A stretch of DNA of 5,821 nt from NCBI GenBank assembly GCA_964644025.1, contig CAZXVW010000240.1, positions 1 to 5,821 on the forward strand, in the 5' to 3' direction. Positions 1-5,591 of this stretch are shown in pieces. The translations under genes were made by a program, and so were the position numbers. Within the stretch, counting starts at the first letter, position 1, and the number at the start of each line of letters is the position of its first letter. The notes under the pieces were generated by a model that made no database searches, was not told where the DNA came from, and saw nothing but the letters and a program-made list of their open reading frames with translations. This DNA comes from CAZXVW01 sp964644025. Its GTDB lineage: Bacteria; Acidobacteriota; Terriglobia; Bryobacterales; Bryobacteraceae.

Positions 1-855
1 GGCGACCAGGCTGACCCATTTTCGAATGTCCGTTTCCCCTAACAACGCCAGCGCGTGCCGGATGGACTCAATTTCCTGCCGCCGGCCGAAATGCGCCGAG
101 TTTACGTACCGCAGCAGCTTGTGCACGAGTGAGGCTTCATACTTGAGGATCCTCTCGATCGCCCGGTAATCGAGCTGCGCGCTGCTGACTTCCTTGAGGA
201 TACGGAGATAGTTCAGCTTGAAGCCGGGCACTTGCCGGCCGGCGACGATCGCGGGCCGGCTGAAAAAGTACCCTTGGAACAAGTAATAGCCCATCCGCCG
301 GGCCTGGCGGAATTCGTCCTGTGTTTCCACCTTCTCGGCCAGTAGACGGATTCCCCGTGGGCCGTACCGGCGGGCGAACAGGGCTCGCAGTTCCGGAGAA
401 GTGAGGCGCAAGTCAACCTTGACGATGTCCACGAGTTTGAGGAGCTCGTCGTAGCCGTCAGCGCAGGAGAAATCGTCCAGGGCAAGCGAGTAACCTTGCT
501 GCTTCAGTTGCCGCGCCACCGCGATAACTTCGTCGTCGGGTTCCACGTTTTCCAGGATCTCCACCACCACGGTCTGGCGGGGCAAAACGGCGGCGTAGCC
601 GTTTAGCAGCATGTTCCGGTCGAAGTTGATGAAAGCCCGGCGGCCATGGACGAGCCGCTCAAGGCCGATGGTGAGTAACGAATTGCTGATCACGTGCGAG
701 GTAGCCTGGGTCGAGTCCGCTCCGTCGAAGGCGTTCTCGCGCGAGGAACGGTAAAGGAGCTCGTAGGCGAAAAGCTGTTGCTTTGTGTTGAAGATCGGCT
801 GGCGGGCGACGAAAACCTCGCCAGCAGCTTCCCCATCGGCATGAGCGGCGCGCAT
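1..855 (-). CDS. EAL-HDOD domain signalling protein (YuxH-like), C-terminus cut off by the window edge
   Basis: The frame reads without interruption from ATG at 855 to the left edge, giving 285 codons and no stop. Residues ~14-205 form an EAL domain: VARQPIF then YELLYR (E32 in place of the EAL glutamate), INFDRN (N77), VEILE (E99/E102), LALDDFS (D127, D128), KVD (K146), AEKVE (E174, E177) and FQGYFF (Q194). Residues ~208 onward start an HDOD domain, with the typical stretch LVHKLLRYVNSAHFG at ~243-257. The family is usually about 400 residues, so roughly a quarter lies outside the window. EAL domains bind or hydrolyse cyclic di-GMP; HDOD domains act as protein-interaction or output modules in signalling. 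Most metal and catalytic positions are present, but the usual DDFGTG loop is replaced by DDFSCADG, so hydrolysis is uncertain and a binding or scaffold role is possible. The start is supported by an AGGAG eight bases upstream and by the conserved N-terminus. It is divergent from the hemerythrin gene. The family assignment is firm; the activity is not. Confidence 0.93.
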   Translation of the reverse strand, partial: MRAAHADGEAAGEVFVARQPIFNTKQQLFAYELLYRSSRENAFDGADSTQATSHVISNSLLTIGLERLVHGRRAFINFDRNMLLNGYAAVLPRQTVVVEILENVEPDDEVIAVARQLKQQGYSLALDDFSCADGYDELLKLVDIVKVDLRLTSPELRALFARRYGPRGIRLLAEKVETQDEFRQARRMGYYLFQGYFFSRPAIVAGRQVPGFKLNYLRILKEVSSAQLDYRAIERILKYEASLVHKLLRYVNSAHFGRRQEIESIRHALALLGETDIRKWVSLVA

Positions 856-863
856 GGCTCCAA

Positions 864-868
864 CTCCT
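864..868 (-). promoter_or_regulatory. Ribosome binding site of the EAL-HDOD gene
   Basis: On the minus strand AGGAG is followed by eight bases and then ATG at 855-853. This good Shine-Dalgarno fixes the start of the EAL-HDOD gene and contrasts with the divergent hemerythrin gene, which has none. Confidence 0.75.
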
Positions 869-875
869 GCCGTTC

Positions 876-883
876 TTATCGGC
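876..883 (-). promoter_or_regulatory. Possible sigma-28-type -10 box (GCCGATAA), weak
   Basis: The minus strand reads GCCGATAA, identical to the textbook -10 element of flagellar/FliA promoters. The -35 position at the usual 15-base spacing reads CGAAT rather than CTAAA, a poor match. Transcription would start around 868-870, leaving only a very short leader with the AGGAG at its beginning. The match may be chance in GC-rich DNA. Confidence 0.2.
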
Positions 884-946
884 CGCAGTGTGGAAGGCAT
901 TCGAAGCCGGGACACTTTTCGGCGGCGTCTCCCGCCCCGCGTCCGA

Positions 947-952
947 TATAAA
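947..952 (+). promoter_or_regulatory. Candidate -10 box for the bacteriohemerythrin gene, implying a leaderless transcript
   Basis: TATAAA (5 of 6 to TATAAT) is the only AT-rich patch in the divergent spacer. It ends six bases before the ATG at 959, so a transcript starting seven or so bases after it would begin at or next to the start codon. No Shine-Dalgarno is visible between 930 and 958, which fits leaderless translation. No convincing -35 box is seen at 16-18 bases, so this is a tentative call. Confidence 0.35.
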
Positions 953-958
953 CTCGTG

Positions 959-1381
959 ATGAGCGTTCCGGCAACTGGAACCGCCACCTGGAAAGCGAGT
1001 TACAAGATCAACATCCGCGGCGTTGACGATGACCACTCTATCCTGGTCGGTCTGGTGGATGAGCTGGAGGAAGCCGTGCTGGCGGGCCGCGGAAAAAGCA
1101 TCGTCGCCGATATCCTCGACAGGCTCGTCGTCTATGTCAAGCTCCACTTCGCTCGCGAGGAACGCCTGATGCGCGCCCATCGCTACCCGGAGTTGGAAGC
1201 TCACTGCGCCGAGCACGACGGCTTTGCCAGAAAAGTGGTGGAGTTTCAAGATGACTATCACCAGGGCCGGGCGGAGTTGTCCGGTGAAGTGCTGCGATTC
1301 CTCAGCAACTGGGTGGTCAGCCACATTCTGGGGGTGGATCAGAAACTCGGACCTTACCTGCACGAGCGAGGCGTCACCTGA
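959..1381 (+). CDS. Bacteriohemerythrin (single-domain di-iron oxygen-binding protein)
   Basis: This 140-residue protein is of normal length for the family and forms a four-helix bundle that binds O2 at a non-haem di-iron centre in the cytoplasm. All expected ligands are present: H26 (in VDDDH), H63 and E67 (HFARE), H82 and H86 (HCAEH), and H122 and D127 (HILGVD). The flanking family signatures also fit: W11 and Y15 near the N-terminus, EERLM at 67-71, YPELEAH at 76-82, and FLSNWVVSH at 114-122. The frame stays open upstream to an ATG at 854, but those 35 extra residues are Arg-rich, run through the divergent promoter spacer and precede the conserved start of the fold, so ATG 959 is preferred; GTG 956 is equally placed. 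No Shine-Dalgarno is seen. There are no membrane segments and no fused signalling domain. Family roles include oxygen sensing, storage or delivery; which applies here cannot be read from sequence. Its stop overlaps the end of the convergent Mut7-C gene. Confidence 0.93.
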   Translation: MSVPATGTATWKASYKINIRGVDDDHSILVGLVDELEEAVLAGRGKSIVADILDRLVVYVKLHFAREERLMRAHRYPELEAHCAEHDGFARKVVEFQDDYHQGRAELSGEVLRFLSNWVVSHILGVDQKLGPYLHERGVT

Positions 1382-2129
1382 CCCCGCCTGCCTCGCGGAG
1401 CAGTTCCTGGACGAGTTGCTCCATGCGGCGGTAGTGAGAGCCTTTCCAGAAAACGCGCCCGCAGGCCGCGCACACCTGGAACTCACGGTACCGGCCGCGG
1501 ACCCCCGCCGGGAGCCGGGCAGTAACGTCGCTCCCGGAGGCGTCCGCCAGCAAACCGTTGCAGGCCAGGCAGCGCGAAAACGGCTTCGCCGTGCCAGCAA
1601 GATCCAGCCGCCGCAAAACTTCAATCGCCTGCCGGCGTGGGTTCGGTTCCCGGATGTAGCAGCCGTGAGTGATCGTCCCGCGTTTGAGCAAGCCGCGATC
1701 CCGGGTGAGCAGGACGCGGCCTTCCTCGCTTGACGCCCGGGCCAGCTCCGCGTCACCGGCTCCCTTGTTGTATAGCGTGTCGAAGCCCAGCATCCGCAGG
1801 TAGGCCGCCAGCCGGCCGAGATGGGTGTCCACGACGAACCGGGGCGTGCGCAGCGGTTTCGGCCGGACTTTGAGCAGCGGGGTGATGTCGAGGGACTCAA
1901 AAACGGGGTACACGCTCACCCGGTCGCCGTCGGCCAGCCGGTGCTCGAAGCCCACCGACCGGCCGTTGACCAGCACCAGGTCCACTTCCGTGTGGGGGAC
2001 GCCGCAGCTTTCGATCAGGTCTTTCACCGAGCCGGGGACGTGGAAGTGGAGTTCGGTGGTGCGCATCCGCCGCGCCGGGGGCAGGAAGTCATTCAGTTCA
2101 GCGTAGAAGCGTATCGAAACTCGCCGCAT
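1374..2129 (-). CDS. Mut7-C RNase domain protein with N-terminal ubiquitin-like (beta-grasp) domain
   Basis: The protein has 251 residues in three parts. Residues ~3-77 look like a ThiS/MoaD-type beta-grasp domain: SIRFYAELNDFL at the start, then VDLVLVNGRSVGFEHRLADGD, then VSVYPVFES. Residues ~97-160 are a PIN-like nuclease core: VVDTHLGRLAAYLRMLGFDT with D101 and D117, D126, and LLTRDRGLLKRG with D144. Residues ~186-236 are a zinc ribbon with C187/C190 and C220/C223, followed by FWKGSH. This combination is the known Mut7-C ubiquitin/RNase architecture, related to the C-terminus of animal Mut-7. An RNA-processing or decay role is predicted, but the substrate is unknown. The beta-grasp part has no free C-terminal GG, so it is not an activated carrier here. 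ATG 2129 matches the start of the fold; a weak GAGG lies nine bases upstream. GTG 2150 is an alternative. The frame stays open far upstream, antisense to the epimerase gene, but that extension has no family features and is excluded. Confidence 0.9.
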   Translation of the reverse strand: MRRVSIRFYAELNDFLPPARRMRTTELHFHVPGSVKDLIESCGVPHTEVDLVLVNGRSVGFEHRLADGDRVSVYPVFESLDITPLLKVRPKPLRTPRFVVDTHLGRLAAYLRMLGFDTLYNKGAGDAELARASSEEGRVLLTRDRGLLKRGTITHGCYIREPNPRRQAIEVLRRLDLAGTAKPFSRCLACNGLLADASGSDVTARLPAGVRGRYREFQVCAACGRVFWKGSHYRRMEQLVQELLREAGGVR

Positions 2130-2181
2130 GCACTCGCGCCTCGCTTTCACGGCCCGGTCCCGGCGGCCGCCAGCGGATACC

Positions 2182-2190
2182 TGATACAAT
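2182..2190 (+). promoter_or_regulatory. Extended -10 promoter of the epimerase gene
   Basis: TGATACAAT combines the TGn extension with TACAAT (5 of 6 to TATAAT). Transcription would start near 2197, giving a leader of about 38 bases that contains the hairpin at 2201-2218 and the Shine-Dalgarno at 2225-2232. The -35 region at 17 bases spacing is GC-rich and unlike TTGACA, which is tolerated in extended -10 promoters. Confidence 0.5.
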
Positions 2191-2200
2191 CCTAGCCGGA

Positions 2201-2218
2201 GAGGCGCCGCCGGCGCTC
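2201..2218 (+). other. Stem-loop in the 5' leader of the epimerase gene
   Basis: GAG(G)CGCC and GGCGCTC pair as a seven-base-pair stem with one bulged G and a GCC loop. The hairpin starts about four bases after the predicted transcription start and ends six bases before the Shine-Dalgarno. It does not trap the ribosome site in the form drawn, so it is more likely a 5' stabilising hairpin than a switch. It may also be chance pairing in GC-rich DNA. Confidence 0.35.
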
Positions 2219-2224
2219 GACAAC

Positions 2225-2232
2225 AAGGAGGT
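2225..2232 (+). promoter_or_regulatory. Strong Shine-Dalgarno of the epimerase gene, which bears on the start codon
   Basis: AAGGAGGT is a near-perfect complement of the 16S rRNA tail and is the strongest ribosome site in the window. Only three bases separate its AGGAGG core from ATG 2235, which is short. The next codon, GTG 2238, lies six bases away, closer to the usual optimum. Either codon could be the true start, and the proteins would differ by one residue. Confidence 0.8.
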
Positions 2233-2234
2233 AC

Positions 2235-3095
2235 ATGGTGAAGTTCGGGATTCATTCGCTGCTGTTCCGGGAGACCTTTCTCGAAAAAGACCTGCCGCTG
2301 CTGGATAAGTGCAAACGGTTGGGCTTCGACGCGGTGGAGATCCTTCCCTTCGATCCGGACAACTTTCCGGCCGCCAAGGTGAAGGCTGCGGCCGCGGATC
2401 TGGGGCTTACCATCAACACTGGCTACGGGATGCCGGCCGAATACAACATCATTTCGCCGGATCCGGCGGTCCGCCGGCGCGGCATCGATTTTTCCAAGAG
2501 GCTGATCGACCTGAGCAACGAGGCCGGGGCGGAGGTTTTCGGCGGCATGATTTACTGCGGCTGGGGATACCTCACCGGGAAGATGCGGACCGCCGAGGAA
2601 TGGCAGTGGGCCGTGGAAGGCTACCAGGAGATCGCCGCCTACGCCCGGCAGACCGGCGATTTGATCCTGGGTATCGAACCGGTGAATCGCTTCGAATCCC
2701 ACTTCATCAACATCGCCGCCGACGCGGTGAAATTCATCCAGGACGTGGGTGAGCCGAACGTGAAGGTTCATCTGGATACGTTCCACATGATCCGGGAGGA
2801 AGACAACATCCCGCGGGCCGTGCTCGAAACGGGCAAGTACGTCGGCTATGTGCATGCCTGCGAGAATCAGCGCGGAATTCCGGGAACCGGGCAGGTGCCG
2901 TGGCGGGAGTTCTTCCGGGCCCTCAAGCAGATCGGTTACGACGGTTGCATTACCATCGAGTCGTTCGATCCGAACATGGAGAGAATCGCCAAGCTGTGCT
3001 GCATCTGGCGCAAACTGGCCGATTCTCCCGAGCAACTGGCCGCCGAGGGTCTTCGCTTCCTCAAACAGGTCTATGCTGAAGTCAGCGGGAGTTAG
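2235..3095 (+). CDS. Sugar epimerase/isomerase of the D-psicose (D-tagatose) 3-epimerase family, TIM barrel
   Basis: The protein has 286 residues, the normal size for the family, with no signal peptide or membrane segment, so it is a cytoplasmic enzyme. It reads as a (beta/alpha)8 barrel of the AP-endonuclease-2/xylose-isomerase-like superfamily. The four metal-binding and catalytic residues of the D-psicose/D-tagatose 3-epimerase family are in place: E148 (GIEPVNRFE), D181 (VHLDTFHM), H207 (GYVHACEN) and E242 (ITIESF). E154, H184 and R213 (NQRGIPGTGQV), which bind substrate in characterised members, also match. The predicted reaction is C3 epimerisation of free ketohexoses such as D-fructose/D-psicose, using a divalent metal such as Mn2+. 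The exact sugar cannot be read from sequence. A relative acting on another ketose, or a hydroxypyruvate-isomerase-like activity, is possible but less likely. The gene stands alone with its own promoter and leader; no sugar kinase or transporter is next to it. It converges on the receiver-ATPase operon. Confidence 0.9.
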   Translation: MVKFGIHSLLFRETFLEKDLPLLDKCKRLGFDAVEILPFDPDNFPAAKVKAAAADLGLTINTGYGMPAEYNIISPDPAVRRRGIDFSKRLIDLSNEAGAEVFGGMIYCGWGYLTGKMRTAEEWQWAVEGYQEIAAYARQTGDLILGIEPVNRFESHFINIAADAVKFIQDVGEPNVKVHLDTFHMIREEDNIPRAVLETGKYVGYVHACENQRGIPGTGQVPWREFFRALKQIGYDGCITIESFDPNMERIAKLCCIWRKLADSPEQLAAEGLRFLKQVYAEVSGS

Positions 3096-3119
3096 GCCCG
3101 CTGTGCTCGGCCGGGCCGG

Positions 3120-3141
3120 CGCCGCCTGGGAGAGGGCGGCG
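3120..3141. terminator. GC-rich hairpin between convergent genes, possible bidirectional terminator
   Basis: CGCCGCC and GGCGGCG form a perfect seven-base-pair stem around an eight-base loop (TGGGAGAG). Outer flanks CTCG and CGAG can extend the pairing with an internal bulge. It sits in the 60-bp gap between the epimerase stop and the stop of the minus-strand operon. Neither side has a T-run, so it is not a classical intrinsic terminator; it could act as an RNA 3'-end stabiliser or with Rho. Confidence 0.4.
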
Positions 3142-3155
3142 AGCAGCCCTGCGTT

Positions 3156-4349
3156 TCAGGCCGTCTTCTTGATGACAATCGGGTCCTCGGCCAGCCGCGA
3201 GGCCAGTTTCTCCAGACTGTCGGCGACCAGCGTGTCCCCGTAGGATTCGACCACGGGAACGCCGGCCTTCTGCGCCATGGCGCAGGCGTCGGGAGCGGGC
3301 GGGATGAGCCCGGCGATCCCCAGGTCGAGTTCCCGGCTGATTTCTTCCAGCTCGGCCGGGCAGGCCAACGGGCTGCGGTGGACCACCACGGCGCCGATCA
3401 GCGCCTTCACCCCCCAGGTCCTCAAATGATCCCGCGTGCACCGCGCTGCCTCCAGACAGCCACGCTCGCGATCCAGCACCACGCCGGCGAAGTCGCAGCT
3501 TCTGAGCGCTTCGCGGTTGGCTTCGGAAGGTTCGGGGGGAAGGTCGAGCACTACGAACCGCCCCATGCGGGCGAGCGTCTCGACAAGCCGGCGGGCATGG
3601 GCGCCGCTGATGGGGCGCGCCTCGTCCGCCCGTTGCGGACCGTACAAAACGCCGCAGGCGGAAGAGTGCTTGACTATCCGCGAGTTCAACTCCATTTCAT
3701 TCACCTGCTCGGGAGAAAGCTCGAGCAGGGAGGAAAGGTTCCGCTGCGGTGCCCGTGGCCCGAAATGGTGCGCCAGGGTTCCGTGATACCCCCGCAATTC
3801 CGCCGCAATCACACTGCGGTTGCGCGCGGCCAGCGCGGCGGCGACGTTGGCCACCACCGTCGTCGTGCCGACCCCGCCTTTTGCTCCGAGGAAACCCAGC
3901 ACCCGCCCCCGCGGTTTCCGCGCGCGATCGGGGGCGCTCTCCGTGCCTGGCCGCCGCGCCCGGCGCTCGACGGCGTAGCGCACGCAGCGGGCGAGCGCTT
4001 CCGGGGCGAGCGTTCCCTTCACCAGATAGTCCTCGGCGCCTGCGCGGACGGCGTGCAAGGCGAAGCCCTCGTCATCGCGGCCGCTCAGGATGACCACCGG
4101 CAGATGCGGCGCCGCGCGTTGGAATTGGACGAAGGTCTCCAGGCCGGTGCTGTCGGGCAGGTTCAGGTCAACCAGCGCGGCGTCGACGCCGCCGCTGGTC
4201 ACGCGCACCAGGGCGTCTGAGAGCCGTTGCGACCACTGCACGGCGAACGGCGCGCCCGGCGCCTCGAGCAACATCTCCCGGACAAGCGCGGCGTCGCCGG
4301 GGTTGTCTTCCACCAGCAGGATCGTGATCCGGTCGTGCTTTCGCCGCAT
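3156..4349 (-). CDS. Receiver domain fused to a MinD/ParA-type ATPase (CpaE/TadZ-like), with degenerate nucleotide site
   Basis: The protein has 397 residues. Residues ~8-128 form a CheY-like receiver with the full phosphorylation set: E14/D15, phospho-acceptor D61 (VDLNLPDS), S89 and K111 (DYLVK). An Arg-rich linker (~129-147) leads to a MinD/ParA-type domain (~149-385). Its P-loop is KGGVGTTT: the signature lysine K157 of the deviant Walker A is kept, while the ordinary P-loop lysine is T162, as is common in CpaE/TadZ. Switch I is abnormal: where the neighbouring paralogue has ADLDFDSG, this one has AELRGYHG, so the hydrolysis-linked Asp is R186. The Walker B/switch II Asp (VVLDLPPEP, D269) is kept. 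The position of the Asn that contacts the base in MinD reads VVVHRSP here. Relatives position pilus machinery or other cargo at the pole. I infer a receiver-controlled localisation factor with weak or no ATP hydrolysis. The start is fixed by GAGGG six bases upstream. It is the second gene of a two-gene operon. Confidence 0.88.
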   Translation of the reverse strand: MRRKHDRITILLVEDNPGDAALVREMLLEAPGAPFAVQWSQRLSDALVRVTSGGVDAALVDLNLPDSTGLETFVQFQRAAPHLPVVILSGRDDEGFALHAVRAGAEDYLVKGTLAPEALARCVRYAVERRARRPGTESAPDRARKPRGRVLGFLGAKGGVGTTTVVANVAAALAARNRSVIAAELRGYHGTLAHHFGPRAPQRNLSSLLELSPEQVNEMELNSRIVKHSSACGVLYGPQRADEARPISGAHARRLVETLARMGRFVVLDLPPEPSEANREALRSCDFAGVVLDRERGCLEAARCTRDHLRTWGVKALIGAVVVHRSPLACPAELEEISRELDLGIAGLIPPAPDACAMAQKAGVPVVESYGDTLVADSLEKLASRLAEDPIVIKKTA

Positions 4350-4355
4350 CGTCTT

Positions 4356-4360
4356 CCCTC
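4356..4360 (-). promoter_or_regulatory. Shine-Dalgarno overlapping the upstream stop codon (translational coupling)
   Basis: The minus strand reads TGAGGGAAGACG and then ATG. The GA of the TGA stop of the first receiver-ATPase gene is part of the GAGGG ribosome site for the second, with a six-base spacer. Ribosomes finishing the first gene end on the second gene's ribosome site, so coupled translation is likely. Confidence 0.7.
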
Positions 4361-5591
4361 ACTTGCCGGCCCGCTGCGCGGTTTCTTCGGCTTTGGCGCT
4401 GAACCAGGGGAAGCGGCGGAGCGAAAAGCCGGTACTCTCCTGCGGCTTCGGCTCGACGCCGGCCACGGCGGCGGCCAGTGCCGCCACCTGACGCCCGAAC
4501 CCCTCCCCCGATTCCAGCAACTTGCCCTTTGTATAGGCCGCGCGCAATTCGCCTTCGCAGGAGGGCAGTGCGGCGCGGATGGGCATCTTCACCACCGCCT
4601 TCAGCACGTCCGGACCGCCGGAGCGCTTGTTCGTCTGGTTGTGAACCAGCGCCACCTCGTCATGATCGATCCCGAGCTTGTCCAGCTCGTCGAGCACGCG
4701 GGCGGCGTGGTGCACCGCGATCAGCTCCGACGTGGTCACCAGCACGAGCTGATCCATTTCCGGAAGCACTTTGGCTGATAGCGGATTCAGGCATCCCGCG
4801 TCCACCACGACCCAGTCATACTGCGTGCGGGCGAACCGCAGCGTATGCCGCACCCGCCCGTGCGCCGGCCACTCGCCGTCGCCGGCCAGCTCGGGCGAAG
4901 GCATCACGTCCACGCCGGCGGCCGTCTTGCTGACCATGCCGCGCCAGAACTCCGCGTCCAGGCGGTGCACGTTCGCGGCCGCGTCGAGGAAGGTGTAGGA
5001 CGAGCTCACCTGCATCAGGAAACCCACCGCTCCGGAATCGAAGTCTAGGTCCGCCAGCAGCACGGCCGCCTCGGTTTGCCGGCGGATGTCCGCCGCCAGA
5101 TGGCAGGCTACCGTAGTGGTTCCCACCCCGCCTTTGCTGCCCAGTACGCCGATGATCCGGCCCCTGGCGCCGTCCTCTGGCCGGTCGCCGTGCCCGTTGC
5201 GGCTCTGGTGGCGCACCACGGCGTATCGGAGGGCGCGAATCAGCGCCTCTGCGCCGAGCCTGTCCTTGACCAGGTAGTCTTCGGCGCCGGCTTCGACCGC
5301 GGCCAGCGCCAGCGTGTCATCGTCATTGCCCGTCAGCAGAACGATCGGAGTGTGCGGCGCATGGGCCTGCATGGCGGTGAAGGTCTCCAACCCCTGGCTA
5401 TCGGGCAGGTTCAAGTCCAGCAGGATCACGTCCGCGTCCCGTTGCGCCAGCTTGTCCAGCCCCTCCAGCAGCGAGCCGGCCTGCTGCAGCGTGAACGCCT
5501 CCGCGTCGGCGTCGAAGATCATTTCTTGCACCAGCAGGGCGTCGCCGGGGTTATCCTCCACCAGAAGTATGTGTAGCAATCGATCGGACAT
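4359..5591 (-). CDS. Receiver domain fused to a MinD/ParA-type ATPase (CpaE/TadZ-like), intact switch I
   Basis: The protein has 410 residues and the same architecture as its downstream neighbour. The receiver spans ~5-126: E12/D13, phospho-acceptor D59 (LLDLNLPDS), T87 and K109 (DYLVK). After a linker of ~17 residues the ATPase spans ~145-378. It has KGGVGTTT with signature lysine K153 and T158 in place of the P-loop lysine, switch I ADLDFDSG with D181/D183/D185, the Walker B Asp D264 (VVVDAGC), and HNQTN with N318 near the MinD base-contact position. The last ~30 residues are a polar tail that looks disordered. Family members (CpaE/TadZ) localise to the pole and recruit secretion or pilus machinery; the cargo here is unknown. 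Identical short blocks shared with the downstream gene (LLVEDNPGDA, AGAEDYLVK, KGGVGTTTV) point to an old duplication with strong divergence elsewhere. ATG 5591 is the only plausible start, since an in-frame stop lies 16 codons upstream. No Shine-Dalgarno is visible. The gap to the next gene is nine bases. Confidence 0.9.
   Translation of the reverse strand: MSDRLLHILLVEDNPGDALLVQEMIFDADAEAFTLQQAGSLLEGLDKLAQRDADVILLDLNLPDSQGLETFTAMQAHAPHTPIVLLTGNDDDTLALAAVEAGAEDYLVKDRLGAEALIRALRYAVVRHQSRNGHGDRPEDGARGRIIGVLGSKGGVGTTTVACHLAADIRRQTEAAVLLADLDFDSGAVGFLMQVSSSYTFLDAAANVHRLDAEFWRGMVSKTAAGVDVMPSPELAGDGEWPAHGRVRHTLRFARTQYDWVVVDAGCLNPLSAKVLPEMDQLVLVTTSELIAVHHAARVLDELDKLGIDHDEVALVHNQTNKRSGGPDVLKAVVKMPIRAALPSCEGELRAAYTKGKLLESGEGFGRQVAALAAAVAGVEPKPQESTGFSLRRFPWFSAKAEETAQRAGK

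Noticed and set aside
854..958. N-terminal extension of the hemerythrin from ATG 854
   Set aside because: The 35 extra residues are Arg-rich, lie over the divergent promoter spacer, have no ribosome site, and precede the normal start of the hemerythrin fold.
659..1900. 413-codon minus-strand open frame across three genes
   Set aside because: It runs through the EAL-HDOD start, antisense to the hemerythrin and out of frame within Mut7-C. The translation is low-complexity with no motif, so it is a frame shadow.
2130..3035. Long minus-strand open frame upstream of and in frame with the Mut7-C gene, antisense to the epimerase
   Set aside because: The opposite strand has a complete epimerase with all active-site residues, its own promoter and a strong ribosome site. 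The antisense translation shows no family motif, and the Mut7-C fold starts naturally at 2129. High GC content keeps antisense frames open.
3378..4220. 280-codon plus-strand open frame opposite the downstream receiver-ATPase
   Set aside because: It is antisense to a gene with clear receiver and ATPase motifs, and its translation resembles no family.
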